DNA of 40,332 nucleotides from a bacterium (GTDB taxonomy: Bacteria > Margulisbacteria > Marinamargulisbacteria > SXXA01), in the NCBI GenBank assembly GCA_947465765.1, contig CANIAP010000011.1, positions 1-40,332 of the forward strand. Direction: 5' to 3'. Below, piece by piece: positions 16,745 to 26,502 of the stretch. The notes beneath the pieces were generated by a model that saw only the letters and a list, made by a program, of their open reading frames with translations, searched no databases and was not told where the DNA came from. The position numbers and the translations under genes are program-made. Every line of letters starts with the position of its first letter. Within the stretch, counting starts at the first letter, position 1.

Positions 16745-19700
16745 ATGAAATTTCCAGAAAAGTCACAGCTTCTCATCGAGCACCTTAGTCGTCGTATTCT
16801 CGTCCTCGACGGTGCGATGGGAACCTCCCTTCAAGACATGGACCTCACCGCCGATGACTTTGGCGGGGAGCCCTTTCTCGGTTGTAACGAATACCTCAAC
16901 ATCACCGCGCCCGACGCAATCGAAACCGTCCATCGACAGTTTATCGAAGCCGGTGCCGACATTGTGGAAAGTAATACATTTGGTGCAACCCCGTTGGTAT
17001 TGGCAGAGTATGACATTGCCCACCTGGTCTACGAGATCAATTACAAAGCGGTGGAAATTGCAAAACGGGCAGGGCTTCCGTTCGAAACCGCCCAACGACC
17101 CCAGTTTGTCGCCGGGTCCATCGGTCCCACGACCAAGTCTCTATCGGTCACCGGGGGCGTCACGTTCGACGAACTGGCCCACCATTTTGAACAACAAGCC
17201 ATTCCCCTCATTGAAGCCGGGGCGGATTATCTCCTTCTAGAAACCGCCATCGATACCCTTAATCTAAAAGCCGCCTATATCGGAATTCTCGCCGCATTCA
17301 AAAAACTAAACATCCAGCTTCCGATTGCGGTATCCGCTACGATTGAAACCATGGGAACCATGCTCGCGGGTCAAGGAGTCGAAGCAATTCACGCATCTGT
17401 CGCCCATATGAACCCGTTATATATCGGACTAAATTGCGCCACTGGCCCCGAATTTATGCGCGATCATATCCGTACATTTGCGACGATTTCCCCATTCCCA
17501 GTAGCCGTCGCCCCCAACGCGGGCATTCCCGATCCCGACGGCACCTACCCCGAAGGGCCTGAATCGTTGGCCGGTACCCTTCGTGACTTTATTCAAAACG
17601 GCTGGGTCAATGTCATTGGGGGATGTTGCGGCACCACCCCCGCCCATATTAGGAAACTAGCCGAACTCGCCAACATGACGCCCCGCATCCCCAAAAGTGA
17701 CGGTAACGCCCGTGTCTCCGGGCTCGACCCACTAATCCTCGATGATGACGGTCGCCCCTACATTGTCGGGGAACGGACCAATATCATCGGCTCGCGGGCG
17801 TTCAAATCATTGATCACCGAAGAGAAATTTGAAGAAGCCGCCGAAATTGCCCGAAAACAAGTCAAAGCCGGCGCCCATATCATCGATGTCTGTCTCAGCA
17901 ATCCCGATCGCGATGAAATCGCTGATATTCACGCATTTATGAGCCACGCTGCGAAGCTGGTCAAAGCCCCATTTATGATCGATTCCCAGGTCCCCGAAGT
18001 GATTGAAACTGCATTCAAACTGACCCAAGGAAAATGCATCCTCAACTCCGTCAACCTCGAAGACGATGGAAAGAACATGAAAGCCCTGATGCCCATCGTC
18101 CAACGGTATGGAGCCGCCGTTGTTGTCGGGTGTATTGATTCCGAAATGGCCGTCACCTCCGACGACAAACTTCGAATTGCCGCTGATTCATATAAAATCC
18201 TCACCGAAACCTACGGGATCGCCCCCGAAGATATTATTTTTGACCCCCTCGTATTTCCTTGTGGCACCGGCGACTCCAAATATTTTGGATCCGGGAAAGA
18301 AACCATCGACGGCATCCGAAAGATTAAAGAGCAGTTCCCAAGGTGTAAAACGGTCCTTGGTATTTCCAATGTGTCATTTGGGCTCCCGACTGCGGGACGG
18401 GAAGTACTCAATTCCGTCTTTCTGTATCACTGCACCAAGGCCGGACTGGACATGGCTATCGTCAACGCCGAAAAGCTCGTTCGATTTGCCCAGATTTCCG
18501 ATGAAGAAAAAGCCCTTTGTAACGATCTCATTTGGTACCGAACCGACAACGACAATGACCCCGTCGCCCAATTTGCCGCTCACTTTCGGCACAAAAAAGG
18601 GGTGACCGAAATTATCGACCGGTCCGCACTATCTGTGGAAGAACGCATTGAAATCAACATTGTCCAAGGAACCAAGGAGTACCTGATAGAAAATCTAGAT
18701 CTCGCGTTAACCCAATGGGATCCGTTGGGCGTCATTAACCACCCGTTGATGCGCGCAATGGATATCGTCGGCAAAATGTTCAACAACAACGAACTCATCG
18801 TCGCCGAAGTATTGCAATCCGCCGAAGTCATGAAAACCGCAGTGGGCCACCTCGAACAATTTATGACTAAGGAAGAAACCAATGTCCGGGGGACCATGTT
18901 ACTGGCCACGGTTAAAGGCGACGTTCATGATATCGGGAAAAATCTCGTCCAAATCATTTTGAGTAACAATGGATACAAGGTCATCGACTTGGGGATCAAA
19001 TGCCCCCCTGAAACGTTAATCCAGGCCTACAGAGACCATTCTCCGACGCTGATCGGCCTGTCGGGCCTCCTCGTTAAATCCGCGCAACAAATGGTCATCA
19101 CCGCATCGGATCTCAAGGCCTCCGGAATTTCTATTCCGATACTTGTGGGCGGCGCGGCACTAACCGAAGCGTTCACCGCCACCAAGATTGCCCCGGAGTA
19201 CGGAGGCACTGTTGTGTATTGTAAAGACGCAATGACCGGCCTCGCTGTAGCCAATGCATTGATGGACCCCACGACCAGCGTCGACACACTCCAAAAGATT
19301 ACTAATAAACAGGCCGAAGTCAGAAGTTCCGGAACCACCGGAGAACGGGGATCCTCCCGAAGGGAATTTAAGGAAAAACTCGTCATCAACCATGACGGAC
19401 TCATCGCAAAGCCCCCCACCTTTGAGCGACAAATCGTCACCGGTAACATCGACGATATCTGGCACTATTTAAACATTCAAATGGTCTTCGGCAATCACCT
19501 GGGCTACAAAGGGAATGTCAAAAAAAGCCTGGAACGGGGCGATGAAAAAATGATTAAATTAGTCCAACGCTTGGACGTTTTAAAACAACGTATACTCCAA
19601 GACACACTATTATCCGCCAAATCCGTAGTTCAATATTTCAACGCCAAACGATTGGGCGATTCGATTCAGATTTACGATCCCACGGGTACCCAAGTCATCG

Positions 19701-20221
19701 AAACCTTCACCTTCCCGAGGCAATCCGAAGGCCTAACGCTCTGCCTCGCCGATTTTGTCGCGGAAGATCGGATGGATTTCATCGGAATGTTCGTCGCCAC
19801 CACCGGAGACGGAGTCTCCGAAATCGCAAAGAAACTTCTCAACGCCGGCGACTATTTTGACTCCCACGGATTGTCGGCAATCGCGCTCGAAACCGCCGAA
19901 GCCTTCGCCGAATACATCCATACCCAAATCCGAAATGAATGGGGAATTCCCGACGCTCCGGGAACCCCCATCGAAGATATTTTTAAACTCAAATACACGG
20001 GTGTACGAATGTCATTTGGGTATCCCGCCTGCCCCCGATTGGAAGACCAAGAAAAGATGTTCCGCCTACTCAATCCCGAAAGCATCGGCATCACGTTGTC
20101 CGAAGAATATATGATGCACCCCGAAGCCTCCGTATCCGCCCTCGTTTTTCATCACCCTCAAGCTCGATATTTCACAATATCGGAAACCGATATGATTCAT
20201 TTTGAGGCCAATTTAAAATAA
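16745..20221 (+). CDS. metH: Cobalamin-dependent methionine synthase
   Basis: Transfers the methyl group of 5-methyl-THF to homocysteine through bound cobalamin. The 1158 residues hold all four modules of full-length MetH. The homocysteine domain is at about 1-325 (LDGAMGTSLQ; zinc-binding GGCCGTTPAHI). The pterin-binding domain is at about 340-620 (YIVGERTNIIGS). The cobalamin domain is at about 645-870, with D726-x-H728-xx-G731 supplying the lower axial His. The activation domain, which reductively methylates with SAM, follows from about 900 (GVRMSFGYPACPRLEDQ). SD GGTGG precedes the ATG by about 8 bases. It appears monocistronic. It would complete methionine synthesis together with metX at 36288. 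Confidence 0.97.
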   Translation: MKFPEKSQLLIEHLSRRILVLDGAMGTSLQDMDLTADDFGGEPFLGCNEYLNITAPDAIETVHRQFIEAGADIVESNTFGATPLVLAEYDIAHLVYEINYKAVEIAKRAGLPFETAQRPQFVAGSIGPTTKSLSVTGGVTFDELAHHFEQQAIPLIEAGADYLLLETAIDTLNLKAAYIGILAAFKKLNIQLPIAVSATIETMGTMLAGQGVEAIHASVAHMNPLYIGLNCATGPEFMRDHIRTFATISPFPVAVAPNAGIPDPDGTYPEGPESLAGTLRDFIQNGWVNVIGGCCGTTPAHIRKLAELANMTPRIPKSDGNARVSGLDPLILDDDGRPYIVGERTNIIGSRAFKSLITEEKFEEAAEIARKQVKAGAHIIDVCLSNPDRDEIADIHAFMSHAAKLVKAPFMIDSQVPEVIETAFKLTQGKCILNSVNLEDDGKNMKALMPIVQRYGAAVVVGCIDSEMAVTSDDKLRIAADSYKILTETYGIAPEDIIFDPLVFPCGTGDSKYFGSGKETIDGIRKIKEQFPRCKTVLGISNVSFGLPTAGREVLNSVFLYHCTKAGLDMAIVNAEKLVRFAQISDEEKALCNDLIWYRTDNDNDPVAQFAAHFRHKKGVTEIIDRSALSVEERIEINIVQGTKEYLIENLDLALTQWDPLGVINHPLMRAMDIVGKMFNNNELIVAEVLQSAEVMKTAVGHLEQFMTKEETNVRGTMLLATVKGDVHDIGKNLVQIILSNNGYKVIDLGIKCPPETLIQAYRDHSPTLIGLSGLLVKSAQQMVITASDLKASGISIPILVGGAALTEAFTATKIAPEYGGTVVYCKDAMTGLAVANALMDPTTSVDTLQKITNKQAEVRSSGTTGERGSSRREFKEKLVINHDGLIAKPPTFERQIVTGNIDDIWHYLNIQMVFGNHLGYKGNVKKSLERGDEKMIKLVQRLDVLKQRILQDTLLSAKSVVQYFNAKRLGDSIQIYDPTGTQVIETFTFPRQSEGLTLCLADFVAEDRMDFIGMFVATTGDGVSEIAKKLLNAGDYFDSHGLSAIALETAEAFAEYIHTQIRNEWGIPDAPGTPIEDIFKLKYTGVRMSFGYPACPRLEDQEKMFRLLNPESIGITLSEEYMMHPEASVSALVFHHPQARYFTISETDMIHFEANLK

Positions 20222-20311
20222 GTTTCTACTCAAGGATGATGACAAACTGTTGTCCTCAATGTACCTTACAATCACTAATTTGAACTTTATGTTCACTCAA
20301 GGAGACCCGTT

Positions 20312-21664
20312 GTGTTTAAAAAAATTCTAATCGCAAACCGGGGGGAAATCGCATTACGGGTCATCCGCGCCTGTCGAGAGTTGGGCGTCAAATCGGTCGC
20401 CATTTACTCTGAAGCCGACCGCGATTCCCTTCACGTCAAATTGGCTGACGAAGCTATTTGCGTGGGCCCCGCCTCTCCTAAAGAAAGTTACCTCAATATT
20501 CCAAGGGTCATCTCTGCCGCTGAAGTCAGTGGCGCGGAAGCCATTCACCCGGGCTACGGATTTTTATCGGAAAATGCCCATTTTAGCGAAGTCTGCGCCG
20601 CCAATAACATCGTATTTATTGGTGCCAGTCCTGAAAATATTCGATTAATGGGCAATAAAAGCGAAGCCAAAACGACGATGAAACGCTTCAACGTTCCCAC
20701 CGTTCCTGGATCTGAAGGCATTGTTGAATCAGAAGACCAACTCGATGCGATCGCAGCACTAACCGGGTTCCCATTGATGATCAAAGCCTCGGCCGGCGGC
20801 GGGGGAAAAGGCATGAGAATTGTCCAATCCCAAAAACAACTCCACGAGCTCTACACCCTCGCAACGAACGAGGCCAAATCCGCATTCGGAAACGGCGAAA
20901 TGTACATTGAAAAATTTATTGAAAATCCCCGCCACGTGGAAATCCAGATTTTATCGGACCCCACCGGCCACGCCATTCACCTCGGCGAACGGGATTGTAC
21001 GATCCAACGCCGTAACCAAAAACTAATCGAAGAAGCCCCCTCCCCCGTCCTAAACGAGACCCTCCGCGAAAAGATGGGAACCGCTGCCGTCACGGTTGCA
21101 TCCGCGCTTAAGTACACCGGCGCAGGAACCGTTGAGTTCTTGGTCGATCGACACCTCAATTTTTATTTTATGGAAATGAACACACGGATCCAAGTCGAAC
21201 ATCCCGTCACCGAATTGATCACCTCGATAGACTTGGTGAAAGAGCAAATTAGGATTGCAGCAACGGGGAAACTATTACTTCAGCAATCGGATATTCGTTT
21301 CCACGGCCATGCCATTGAGTTCCGAATCAATGCCGAAGACCATACTCGTCACTTTGCCCCATGCCCCGGCAAAATCAATCTCTTTTTACCCCCCGGCGGT
21401 ATCGGCGTCCGAGTCGATAGCCATATTTATCCCGGCTATGTGGTTCCCCCGTTTTACGATTCTCTCCTGGGCAAATTGATCGTTTGGGGAAGCGATCGCA
21501 CCGAAGCCATTGCCCGTGCAAAACGTGCACTTGATGAATTCATCATCGATGGCGTTCACACCACCATTCCATTTCATATCCAAGTATTGCAGCACCCTCA
21601 GTTTATCAGCGGGGACTTTGATACCTCATTTATCGAGAAATATATGCTTAAAGAAAATGGGTAA
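20312..21664 (+). CDS. accC: Biotin carboxylase subunit of acetyl-CoA carboxylase
   Basis: ATP-dependent carboxylation of biotin on the carrier protein, first half-reaction of malonyl-CoA synthesis. The 450 residues match AccC: N-terminal KILIANRGEIALRVIRA, HPGYGFLSEN, ATP-grasp glycine loop AGGGGKGM (161-168), GERDCTIQRRNQK (225-237) and the active-site strand EMNTRIQVEHPVT (288-300). The start is GTG 20312, with AAGGAGA upstream. The carrier gene accB, usually directly upstream, is missing here; metH lies there instead. Downstream nusB overlaps by 8 bases, an arrangement close to the accB-accC-x-nusB order of Firmicutes. A pyruvate or propionyl carboxylase subunit is possible but less likely at this length. 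Confidence 0.9.
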   Translation: MFKKILIANRGEIALRVIRACRELGVKSVAIYSEADRDSLHVKLADEAICVGPASPKESYLNIPRVISAAEVSGAEAIHPGYGFLSENAHFSEVCAANNIVFIGASPENIRLMGNKSEAKTTMKRFNVPTVPGSEGIVESEDQLDAIAALTGFPLMIKASAGGGGKGMRIVQSQKQLHELYTLATNEAKSAFGNGEMYIEKFIENPRHVEIQILSDPTGHAIHLGERDCTIQRRNQKLIEEAPSPVLNETLREKMGTAAVTVASALKYTGAGTVEFLVDRHLNFYFMEMNTRIQVEHPVTELITSIDLVKEQIRIAATGKLLLQQSDIRFHGHAIEFRINAEDHTRHFAPCPGKINLFLPPGGIGVRVDSHIYPGYVVPPFYDSLLGKLIVWGSDRTEAIARAKRALDEFIIDGVHTTIPFHIQVLQHPQFISGDFDTSFIEKYMLKENG

Positions 21665-22067
21665 ACGCAGTACCGGTCGGAAATTAGCCATGCAGATTTT
21701 ATACCAGGCCGATATCCGAGCTACCGAGGTTGATAAAGTCGTCTCCTATTTTTGGGAGGTCCATAAATTTGAGTCAGATACTATCGAATGGGCCAATGAC
21801 CTCTCGATGAAAACCTGGATCCACCGTGACAAAATTGATCCTATTATTGAGAAAATGGCCATCGGATGGGATTTTGATCGGCTAAACCCAATCGACAAAG
21901 CCATTCTTCGATTGGCGTTTTATGAGCTTATTTACGAAGACATCAGCCCCAGTATTATTATCAACGAAGCCGTCGAAATCTGTAAAAAATATTCTTCAGA
22001 TGACTCGCCCCGGTTCGTTAACGGCATTTTAGGACAATACGTCAAACAATGTTCACAGGCATCGTAG
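21657..22067 (+). CDS. nusB: Transcription antitermination factor NusB
   Basis: RNA-binding helical protein that with NusE/S10 binds boxA in rRNA leaders and prevents premature termination. The 136 residues match the family: GRKLAMQILYQAD at the N-terminus, W-rich middle, LNPIDKAILRLAFYEL and IIINEAVEICKKYSSDDSPRFVNGILGQ. I start it at ATG 21657, whose bases overlap the accC stop (ATGGGTAA); the longer open frame upstream is out-of-frame accC. The 3' end overlaps ribE by 19 bases. NusB next to riboflavin genes is a common bacterial order. Confidence 0.92.
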   Translation: MGKRSTGRKLAMQILYQADIRATEVDKVVSYFWEVHKFESDTIEWANDLSMKTWIHRDKIDPIIEKMAIGWDFDRLNPIDKAILRLAFYELIYEDISPSIIINEAVEICKKYSSDDSPRFVNGILGQYVKQCSQAS

Positions 22068-22693
22068 CCGGATCTGCAACGGTCACCGCGCTCACCGCAT
22101 TAAGCACCGGCCTTCAACTTCGTATTCGGTTACCAGGGGCAAACATCCAAATTGCCCCCGGCGATAGCATCGCCCTCAACGGGGTATGCACCACAGCAAT
22201 TGATATTGATGCCACCGGGTTTTCGGTCCAACTCCTTCAAGAAACCTTAAAAAAAACCAGTTTTAACTCAATTAAAGTCGGAGATAGCTTCAATTGGGAA
22301 CTCAGTGCCACCCCTACCACCGCGTTAGGCGGTCATTTAGTCTACGGGCACGTCGATGAGGTCGGAACGATTTCGACGATATCCGACGAAGGGCCCTTCA
22401 AAATCCTCTCAATCGCCTACTCGCCCCAATTCCGAGTCTTTCTGATCCCGAAAGGGTCGATTTGCATCAACGGAATCAGCCTCACCGTAGTCGATGTCAG
22501 TGCCACCCATTTTTCATGTCATATCATTCCACATACCATTGCAAACACTGGACTATACGCTCAAAAATCGGGAAATCTTGTCAATCTTGAGTATGACATC
22601 GTAGCAAAGTATCTGTATAATTTTCACAGTTTTAATCAAGGAGCATCAGATAAATCGCTTCTCGACACACTCAACAAAGCAGGTTATTTATGA
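22049..22693 (+). CDS. ribE: Riboflavin synthase, alpha-type
   Basis: Dismutates two molecules of 6,7-dimethyl-8-ribityllumazine to riboflavin and the pyrimidinedione. The 214 residues contain two similar beta-barrel lumazine-binding halves: the first opens with MFTGIV and has [11 protein letters not shown], the second has [14 protein letters not shown] and [12 protein letters not shown]. The family is called ribE in Bacillus and ribC in E. coli. It starts inside nusB and overlaps ribBA by the four bases ATGA, so the three genes are probably translationally coupled. The C-terminal 25 residues extend slightly beyond the conserved core, as in many homologues. Confidence 0.93.
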   Translation: MFTGIVAGSATVTALTALSTGLQLRIRLPGANIQIAPGDSIALNGVCTTAIDIDATGFSVQLLQETLKKTSFNSIKVGDSFNWELSATPTTALGGHLVYGHVDEVGTISTISDEGPFKILSIAYSPQFRVFLIPKGSICINGISLTVVDVSATHFSCHIIPHTIANTGLYAQKSGNLVNLEYDIVAKYLYNFHSFNQGASDKSLLDTLNKAGYL

Positions 22694-23895
22694 ACCCCTT
22701 CAGCTCAATTCCAGATGCCCTGGATGATATTTCGAACGGAAAAATGGTGGTTGTCGTCGACGACGAAGACCGAGAAAACGAAGGCGATTTGGTTATGGCG
22801 GCCAGTTTCGTCACCCCCGACGCCATCAACTTTATGATTCGATACGGCAAAGGACTCGTTTGCCTCCCGGTTACCGAAGACCTCCTAGACCATTGGGATC
22901 TTAAAGAAATGGTGGAAAAAAACGAAGATCGTTTTCAAACATCGTTCACCGTTTCCATTGATGCCGCCCCGCATCTCGGTATAACCACCGGAATTTCCGC
23001 TGCCGACCGAGCCCGCACCATCCAAACATTTATCAATACAGCATCCCCCGCCAAAGATATCGTATCCCCCGGCCACATCTTCCCATTACGCGCTAAAAAA
23101 ATGGGCGTCCTTCGACGCGCGGGCCACACGGAAGCCGCCGTTGATCTGGCCCGAATGGCGGGGTTGGTTCCGGCCGGAGTAATTTGTGAAATCATCAAAG
23201 AAGACGGTCAAATGGCGCGGGTTCCCGACCTGATTGAATTCGCCAAAATCCACGGCCTTAAAATGATCACAATTAAAGAATTGATTCGACACCGAATCCG
23301 AGAAGAACGTTTTATCGAAAAGATCGAATCCGTGCCCCTTCCTACCGAATTTGGCGACTTTGACATCACCTGTTATCGCGATGTTATTAACGGCAAAGAT
23401 CACCTTGTATTATCCAAAGGAGCCATTAGCGGAAAGCCCAACGTTCTTGTTCGGGTCCATTCCGAATGTATAACCGGCGACGTGTTCCATTCCGCCCGTT
23501 GTGATTGCGGCAGCCAACTCCATGAGGCCATGAGCATGGTTGAATCGGCCGGAGAAGGGGCCATCCTCTATATGCGCCAAGAAGGACGAGGGATTGGAAT
23601 CGCGAATAAACTCCGCGCCTATAAACTCCAAGACAAGGGATACGATACCGCCGAAGCCAACATTCAATTGGGATTTGCGCCTGACCTTCGAGATTATGGG
23701 GTCGGTGCACAGATTCTCTTGGACTTGGGACTAAAAAGTATTAACCTAATCACCAACAATCCCACGAAGGTCGTCGGTCTTGAAGGGTACGGAATTGAAA
23801 TTAACGCTCGAGTGCCCCTGGTAATAGCGCCAAACCGGCATAACTCCCAGTATCTCCGTACCAAAAACGAAAAAATGGGTCATCTCAGCGCATAA
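22690..23895 (+). CDS. ribBA: Bifunctional DHBP synthase / GTP cyclohydrolase II
   Basis: Supplies both riboflavin precursors: the N-terminal half makes 3,4-dihydroxy-2-butanone-4-phosphate from ribulose-5-phosphate, the C-terminal half opens GTP. The 401 residues show the RibB acidic loop [12 protein letters not shown] (24-35) and the [13 protein letters not shown] segment, then the RibA zinc site with Cys260, Cys271 and Cys273 (HSEC, CDCGSQL), [16 protein letters not shown] and the C-terminal TNNPTK. Both active sites look complete. It lies between ribE and ribH. No FMN riboswitch precedes the rib genes because they sit inside the accC-nusB run. Confidence 0.96.
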   Translation: MNPFSSIPDALDDISNGKMVVVVDDEDRENEGDLVMAASFVTPDAINFMIRYGKGLVCLPVTEDLLDHWDLKEMVEKNEDRFQTSFTVSIDAAPHLGITTGISAADRARTIQTFINTASPAKDIVSPGHIFPLRAKKMGVLRRAGHTEAAVDLARMAGLVPAGVICEIIKEDGQMARVPDLIEFAKIHGLKMITIKELIRHRIREERFIEKIESVPLPTEFGDFDITCYRDVINGKDHLVLSKGAISGKPNVLVRVHSECITGDVFHSARCDCGSQLHEAMSMVESAGEGAILYMRQEGRGIGIANKLRAYKLQDKGYDTAEANIQLGFAPDLRDYGVGAQILLDLGLKSINLITNNPTKVVGLEGYGIEINARVPLVIAPNRHNSQYLRTKNEKMGHLSA

Positions 23896-23904
23896 GGAAC
23901 AATC

Positions 23905-24366
23905 ATGAAAGAAATTAAAGGTAAGCTTGATGCAACAGGCAAACGATTCGCGATCGTCGCAGCGAGATTTAACGACTTTATTACCCACGCGCTCATCAAA
24001 GGCGCTGAAGACGCTTTAGAACGCCACGGCGCTACCACCGATAACATAACGGTCGTTTGGGTTCCGGGTAGCTTTGAGATCCCCATCATCTCCCAGCGAT
24101 TGGCCATATCCCAGAATTACGACGCCATTATCTGCCTTGGCGCAGTGATCCGGGGAGCAACCGCCCATTTTGATTTTGTGGCCAGCGAATCCGCCAAGGG
24201 TATCGCTTCTGTCGCATTATCGACCGGGGTTCCGATTGTATTCGGGATTTTAACCACCGATAGTATCGAACAAGCCATTGAACGTGCCGGTACCAAATTA
24301 GGAAACAAAGGGGCTGAATCTGCCGCTAACGCGATCGAAATGATTTCGTTGCTAGCCGCACTCTAA
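23905..24366 (+). CDS. ribH: 6,7-dimethyl-8-ribityllumazine synthase
   Basis: Condenses the two RibBA-derived branches (after RibD action) into the riboflavin precursor and usually forms pentamers or 60-subunit shells. The 153 residues have the expected order: [11 protein letters not shown] (14-24), WVPGSFEIP (52-60), [16 protein letters not shown] with catalytic His88 (78-93), PIVFGILTT and AIE near the end. It starts 9 bases after ribBA with GGAAC as a weak SD. ribD, encoding the deaminase/reductase, is not in the window. Confidence 0.96.
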   Translation: MKEIKGKLDATGKRFAIVAARFNDFITHALIKGAEDALERHGATTDNITVVWVPGSFEIPIISQRLAISQNYDAIICLGAVIRGATAHFDFVASESAKGIASVALSTGVPIVFGILTTDSIEQAIERAGTKLGNKGAESAANAIEMISLLAAL

Positions 24367-24371
24367 ACTCA

Positions 24372-26045
24372 ATGGACATTTCGTCGATTTCAGGATCATT
24401 CGCGCCTTTACCACCGGCATCGGTTCATCGAACCACCGAAGATCCCAATTTATCGGCGATTCGGTTGGGTAACGAAGATGTCGAGCGAGTAAACCCCTCC
24501 GAATTTGGCGGGCCTGAGAGCGACAAAAATATCCTTCAGCAGCTGACGGTCACCCGCCAGGACTCTGAAACCAGTTCCACTCGACTCATGGATAAACTCC
24601 GAACGCTCCAAGCGCTCAAAAAGTCAGACGATCCCAATGACCGGATGGATGCCATCAAAGAATTTGGCCGTCTGGTGACGTATAAAAATGAAGAGGCCAA
24701 ATCCATTGGAACAGCGGGACTTCTCAGCGCCATTTATATCAACTTCAACTCAGACCAAATCCATTCAGTATCATCGATGTTGATGCTTCTTTTAGACCCC
24801 AAGCTGACCTTGGGTGCCATCGACTTCGAACGAATCTCCAACAGTGTATTAACTGCATTTGTCAAAAACAAAGCCAACATGAATCTTCAGACCATCCAAG
24901 ATATCATGCAATCAATCGATAAACTTCAGCTCCGAAAATTCGAACATTTAACGTCACTGATTGATGAGTTCATTAAAACCCCAGCCGCCGCGCTTCAAAA
25001 CGCATCCGATCCACTCAATGCCGGAGCCAAAGGCAAGATGACAATATCCCAACTTGTGGCCGCAGAAAACATCAAAAATATTCCCGGCGCAATCGCATTA
25101 CAACGGACAGAACCCACCGTAACCCGCCCCAATATCGACGGGCTATTGGCCACCCTCAATACACTCCGAATGATGTTTATCTATTCATTGTGGCCCTCAT
25201 TATTAAGATCCCCCCAGTTGATTTTTTTGGTCATGCTCCTCGATCGTATCGGTCAAAATTTAGTCACCCAAAAACGAAAAATGCGGCGATTGGTCGCGGC
25301 ATTAGTTACCCATCCATCGGCAACAATCCCGGACCCCTTCCTCCAAAAAATGCCCGTTTACGTGGTGGACTACGATCCCGAAAATTACATCCGAATTTTC
25401 CACGACAAATTTTTATCGCTTCAAAATTCTGGGTTTACCACCGTGTTTGCGCTCCTTCCCCATTCTGATTTTTGGCATTCCTATCATCATGCCCGACACG
25501 CGCTCACCCGTCCCACCGCCAGCATCATCGTCATCGATACCAAACTATACGGCCTAGCGCTTGGAATCCTCGTCCGAGAGGTCGCAGTCCGAATGGCCAA
25601 ACTCCAACGTCGGGACGAAATCGACGGCATCATCCGGAAGATGCTCCCATTGATTCATTATTGGATCGTCCCCTCCCAAACCAAGACGGTCAACGGTCAT
25701 TTTTGGTATCAAAAAATGAAACGGCAGTCCCCGTTCAAGGACCAAATGCAAGGCGCAAACCAACTTCCGATTATCGGATTTGGAGAAACAGCCGGAATCG
25801 TCGGAACCGCATCCAATATGACCCAAGGCCTATTAAAACTAGAAGCAATGGTGGTAGAACTCTATCACCGCAACAACCAATCCCCTCGTATCATCATCAT
25901 TGAGCATCACAACATGCACCCCGTGGCTGTCAGTTTGGAAAACTACTTTCAAAGAGCCTTCCCCACCACAAAAGTCTCCATCCAGCTCACCACCCGGTTT
26001 TTAGGCAACGAAATCGGCGAATTCATCGGAGTTTTGTCGGTTTAA
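24372..26045 (+). CDS. DegV-like protein with a long unknown N-terminal region
   Basis: The 557 residues split in two. Residues about 328-557 resemble the DegV fold (fatty-acid-binding; fatty-acid kinase B subunits are the characterised members): a FALLPHSDFWHSYHHAR segment like the DegV ligand loop, SIIVIDTKLYGLALGILVREV (384-404) matching the V-I-D-S-x-x-x-x-x-G-x-G motif, and a C-terminal domain with RIIIIEHHN and GEFIGVLSV. The first DegV strand region with its TDSTxDL motif is missing. Residues 1-310 are unrecognised: a polar Ser/Pro-rich start, long helices, and a hydrophobic stretch at 266-291. The ATG lies 6 bases after the ribH stop, so it is probably cotranscribed with rib genes. 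The assignment rests on motif order alone. Confidence 0.6.
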   Translation: MDISSISGSFAPLPPASVHRTTEDPNLSAIRLGNEDVERVNPSEFGGPESDKNILQQLTVTRQDSETSSTRLMDKLRTLQALKKSDDPNDRMDAIKEFGRLVTYKNEEAKSIGTAGLLSAIYINFNSDQIHSVSSMLMLLLDPKLTLGAIDFERISNSVLTAFVKNKANMNLQTIQDIMQSIDKLQLRKFEHLTSLIDEFIKTPAAALQNASDPLNAGAKGKMTISQLVAAENIKNIPGAIALQRTEPTVTRPNIDGLLATLNTLRMMFIYSLWPSLLRSPQLIFLVMLLDRIGQNLVTQKRKMRRLVAALVTHPSATIPDPFLQKMPVYVVDYDPENYIRIFHDKFLSLQNSGFTTVFALLPHSDFWHSYHHARHALTRPTASIIVIDTKLYGLALGILVREVAVRMAKLQRRDEIDGIIRKMLPLIHYWIVPSQTKTVNGHFWYQKMKRQSPFKDQMQGANQLPIIGFGETAGIVGTASNMTQGLLKLEAMVVELYHRNNQSPRIIIIEHHNMHPVAVSLENYFQRAFPTTKVSIQLTTRFLGNEIGEFIGVLSV

Positions 26046-26078
26046 ATTTGAGGTAGGCATGACGCCAACACCCCTCAG

Positions 26079-26107
26079 TTGATTTGTCCGCACACAGGCG
26101 TTAAAAT
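26079..26107 (+). promoter_or_regulatory. Promoter upstream of the small Pro/Gly-rich gene
   Basis: TTGATT (26079-26084), a 17-base spacer and TAAAAT (26102-26107). It would start transcription near 26114 and could drive the small gene at 26184 and the two metalloprotease-like genes behind it. Confidence 0.45.
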
Positions 26108-26183
26108 TAAATGAAATTAATCGGGGAAAAATTACGATAACTAGTCGGAAGAATAAAAAAAAACATTTTCAGGAGGATTTATT

Positions 26184-26450
26184 ATGCAAGGAATACCAGG
26201 GCAACAAGGATCACAAGTAACATCAAGACCCTCAACACCACCAATGGGGGGAGCAGGAGGTCTAGTCCAACAAGGGGGACCAGAGGCGCGAGTACTACCA
26301 GGCCTAGAAGGGGGAGTACCCTCAACAGCGTCTGTGGCACCATCGTCCCCACCTAGATCCAGTTCAGAGGTGGTCGGTGGTGGAGGAGCGTCAGCGGCAG
26401 TTAGCCAAGCAGGAGTTCAGAAAGATGGCGAGCCAGCCTCTAGCCTATAG
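26184..26450 (+). CDS. Small low-complexity Pro/Gly/Ser-rich protein, 88 aa
   Basis: No family recognised. The whole sequence is Gly, Pro, Ser, Ala, Val and Gln, starting MQGIPGQQGSQVTSRP and with no signal peptide, hydrophobic core or Cys, so it is probably intrinsically disordered. A perfect AGGAGG stands 8 bases before the ATG and a plausible promoter lies 75 bases upstream, which is why I accept it as a gene despite its composition. Its stop is 10 bases before the hairpin at 26461. It lies directly upstream of the twin HExGH proteins and could be their substrate, carrier or partner; that is a guess from position only. Confidence 0.6.
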   Translation: MQGIPGQQGSQVTSRPSTPPMGGAGGLVQQGGPEARVLPGLEGGVPSTASVAPSSPPRSSSEVVGGGGASAAVSQAGVQKDGEPASSL

Positions 26451-26460
26451 TTAATCGGCA

Positions 26461-26495
26461 ATCACTCCGCTGCCAGAATATTGCAGCGGAGTGAT
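26461..26495 (+). promoter_or_regulatory. Perfect hairpin covering the SD of the first HExGH gene
   Basis: ATCACTCCGCTGC (26461-26473) and GCAGCGGAGTGAT (26483-26495) form a 13-bp perfect stem with a 9-base loop. GGAG at 26488-26491 is the only SD-like site before ATG 26503 and sits inside the right arm. No T-run follows, so this is more likely a translational or mRNA-stability element than a terminator. Confidence 0.55.
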
Positions 26496-26502
26496 CTACA
26501 TT

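Noticed and set aside
20222-20311. FMN riboswitch or strong promoter before the accC-rib run
   Set aside because: The gap is only 90 bases, shows no RFN-element pattern, and the TTGTCC and TACAAT boxes are just 11 bases apart.
21510-21656. 49-codon N-terminal extension of nusB
   Set aside because: It is accC read in another frame; NusB homologues begin near the ATG at 21657.
26491-26502. GTG start for the first HExGH protein
   Set aside because: It lies in the right arm of the hairpin and has no SD of its own; ATG 26503 is better placed.
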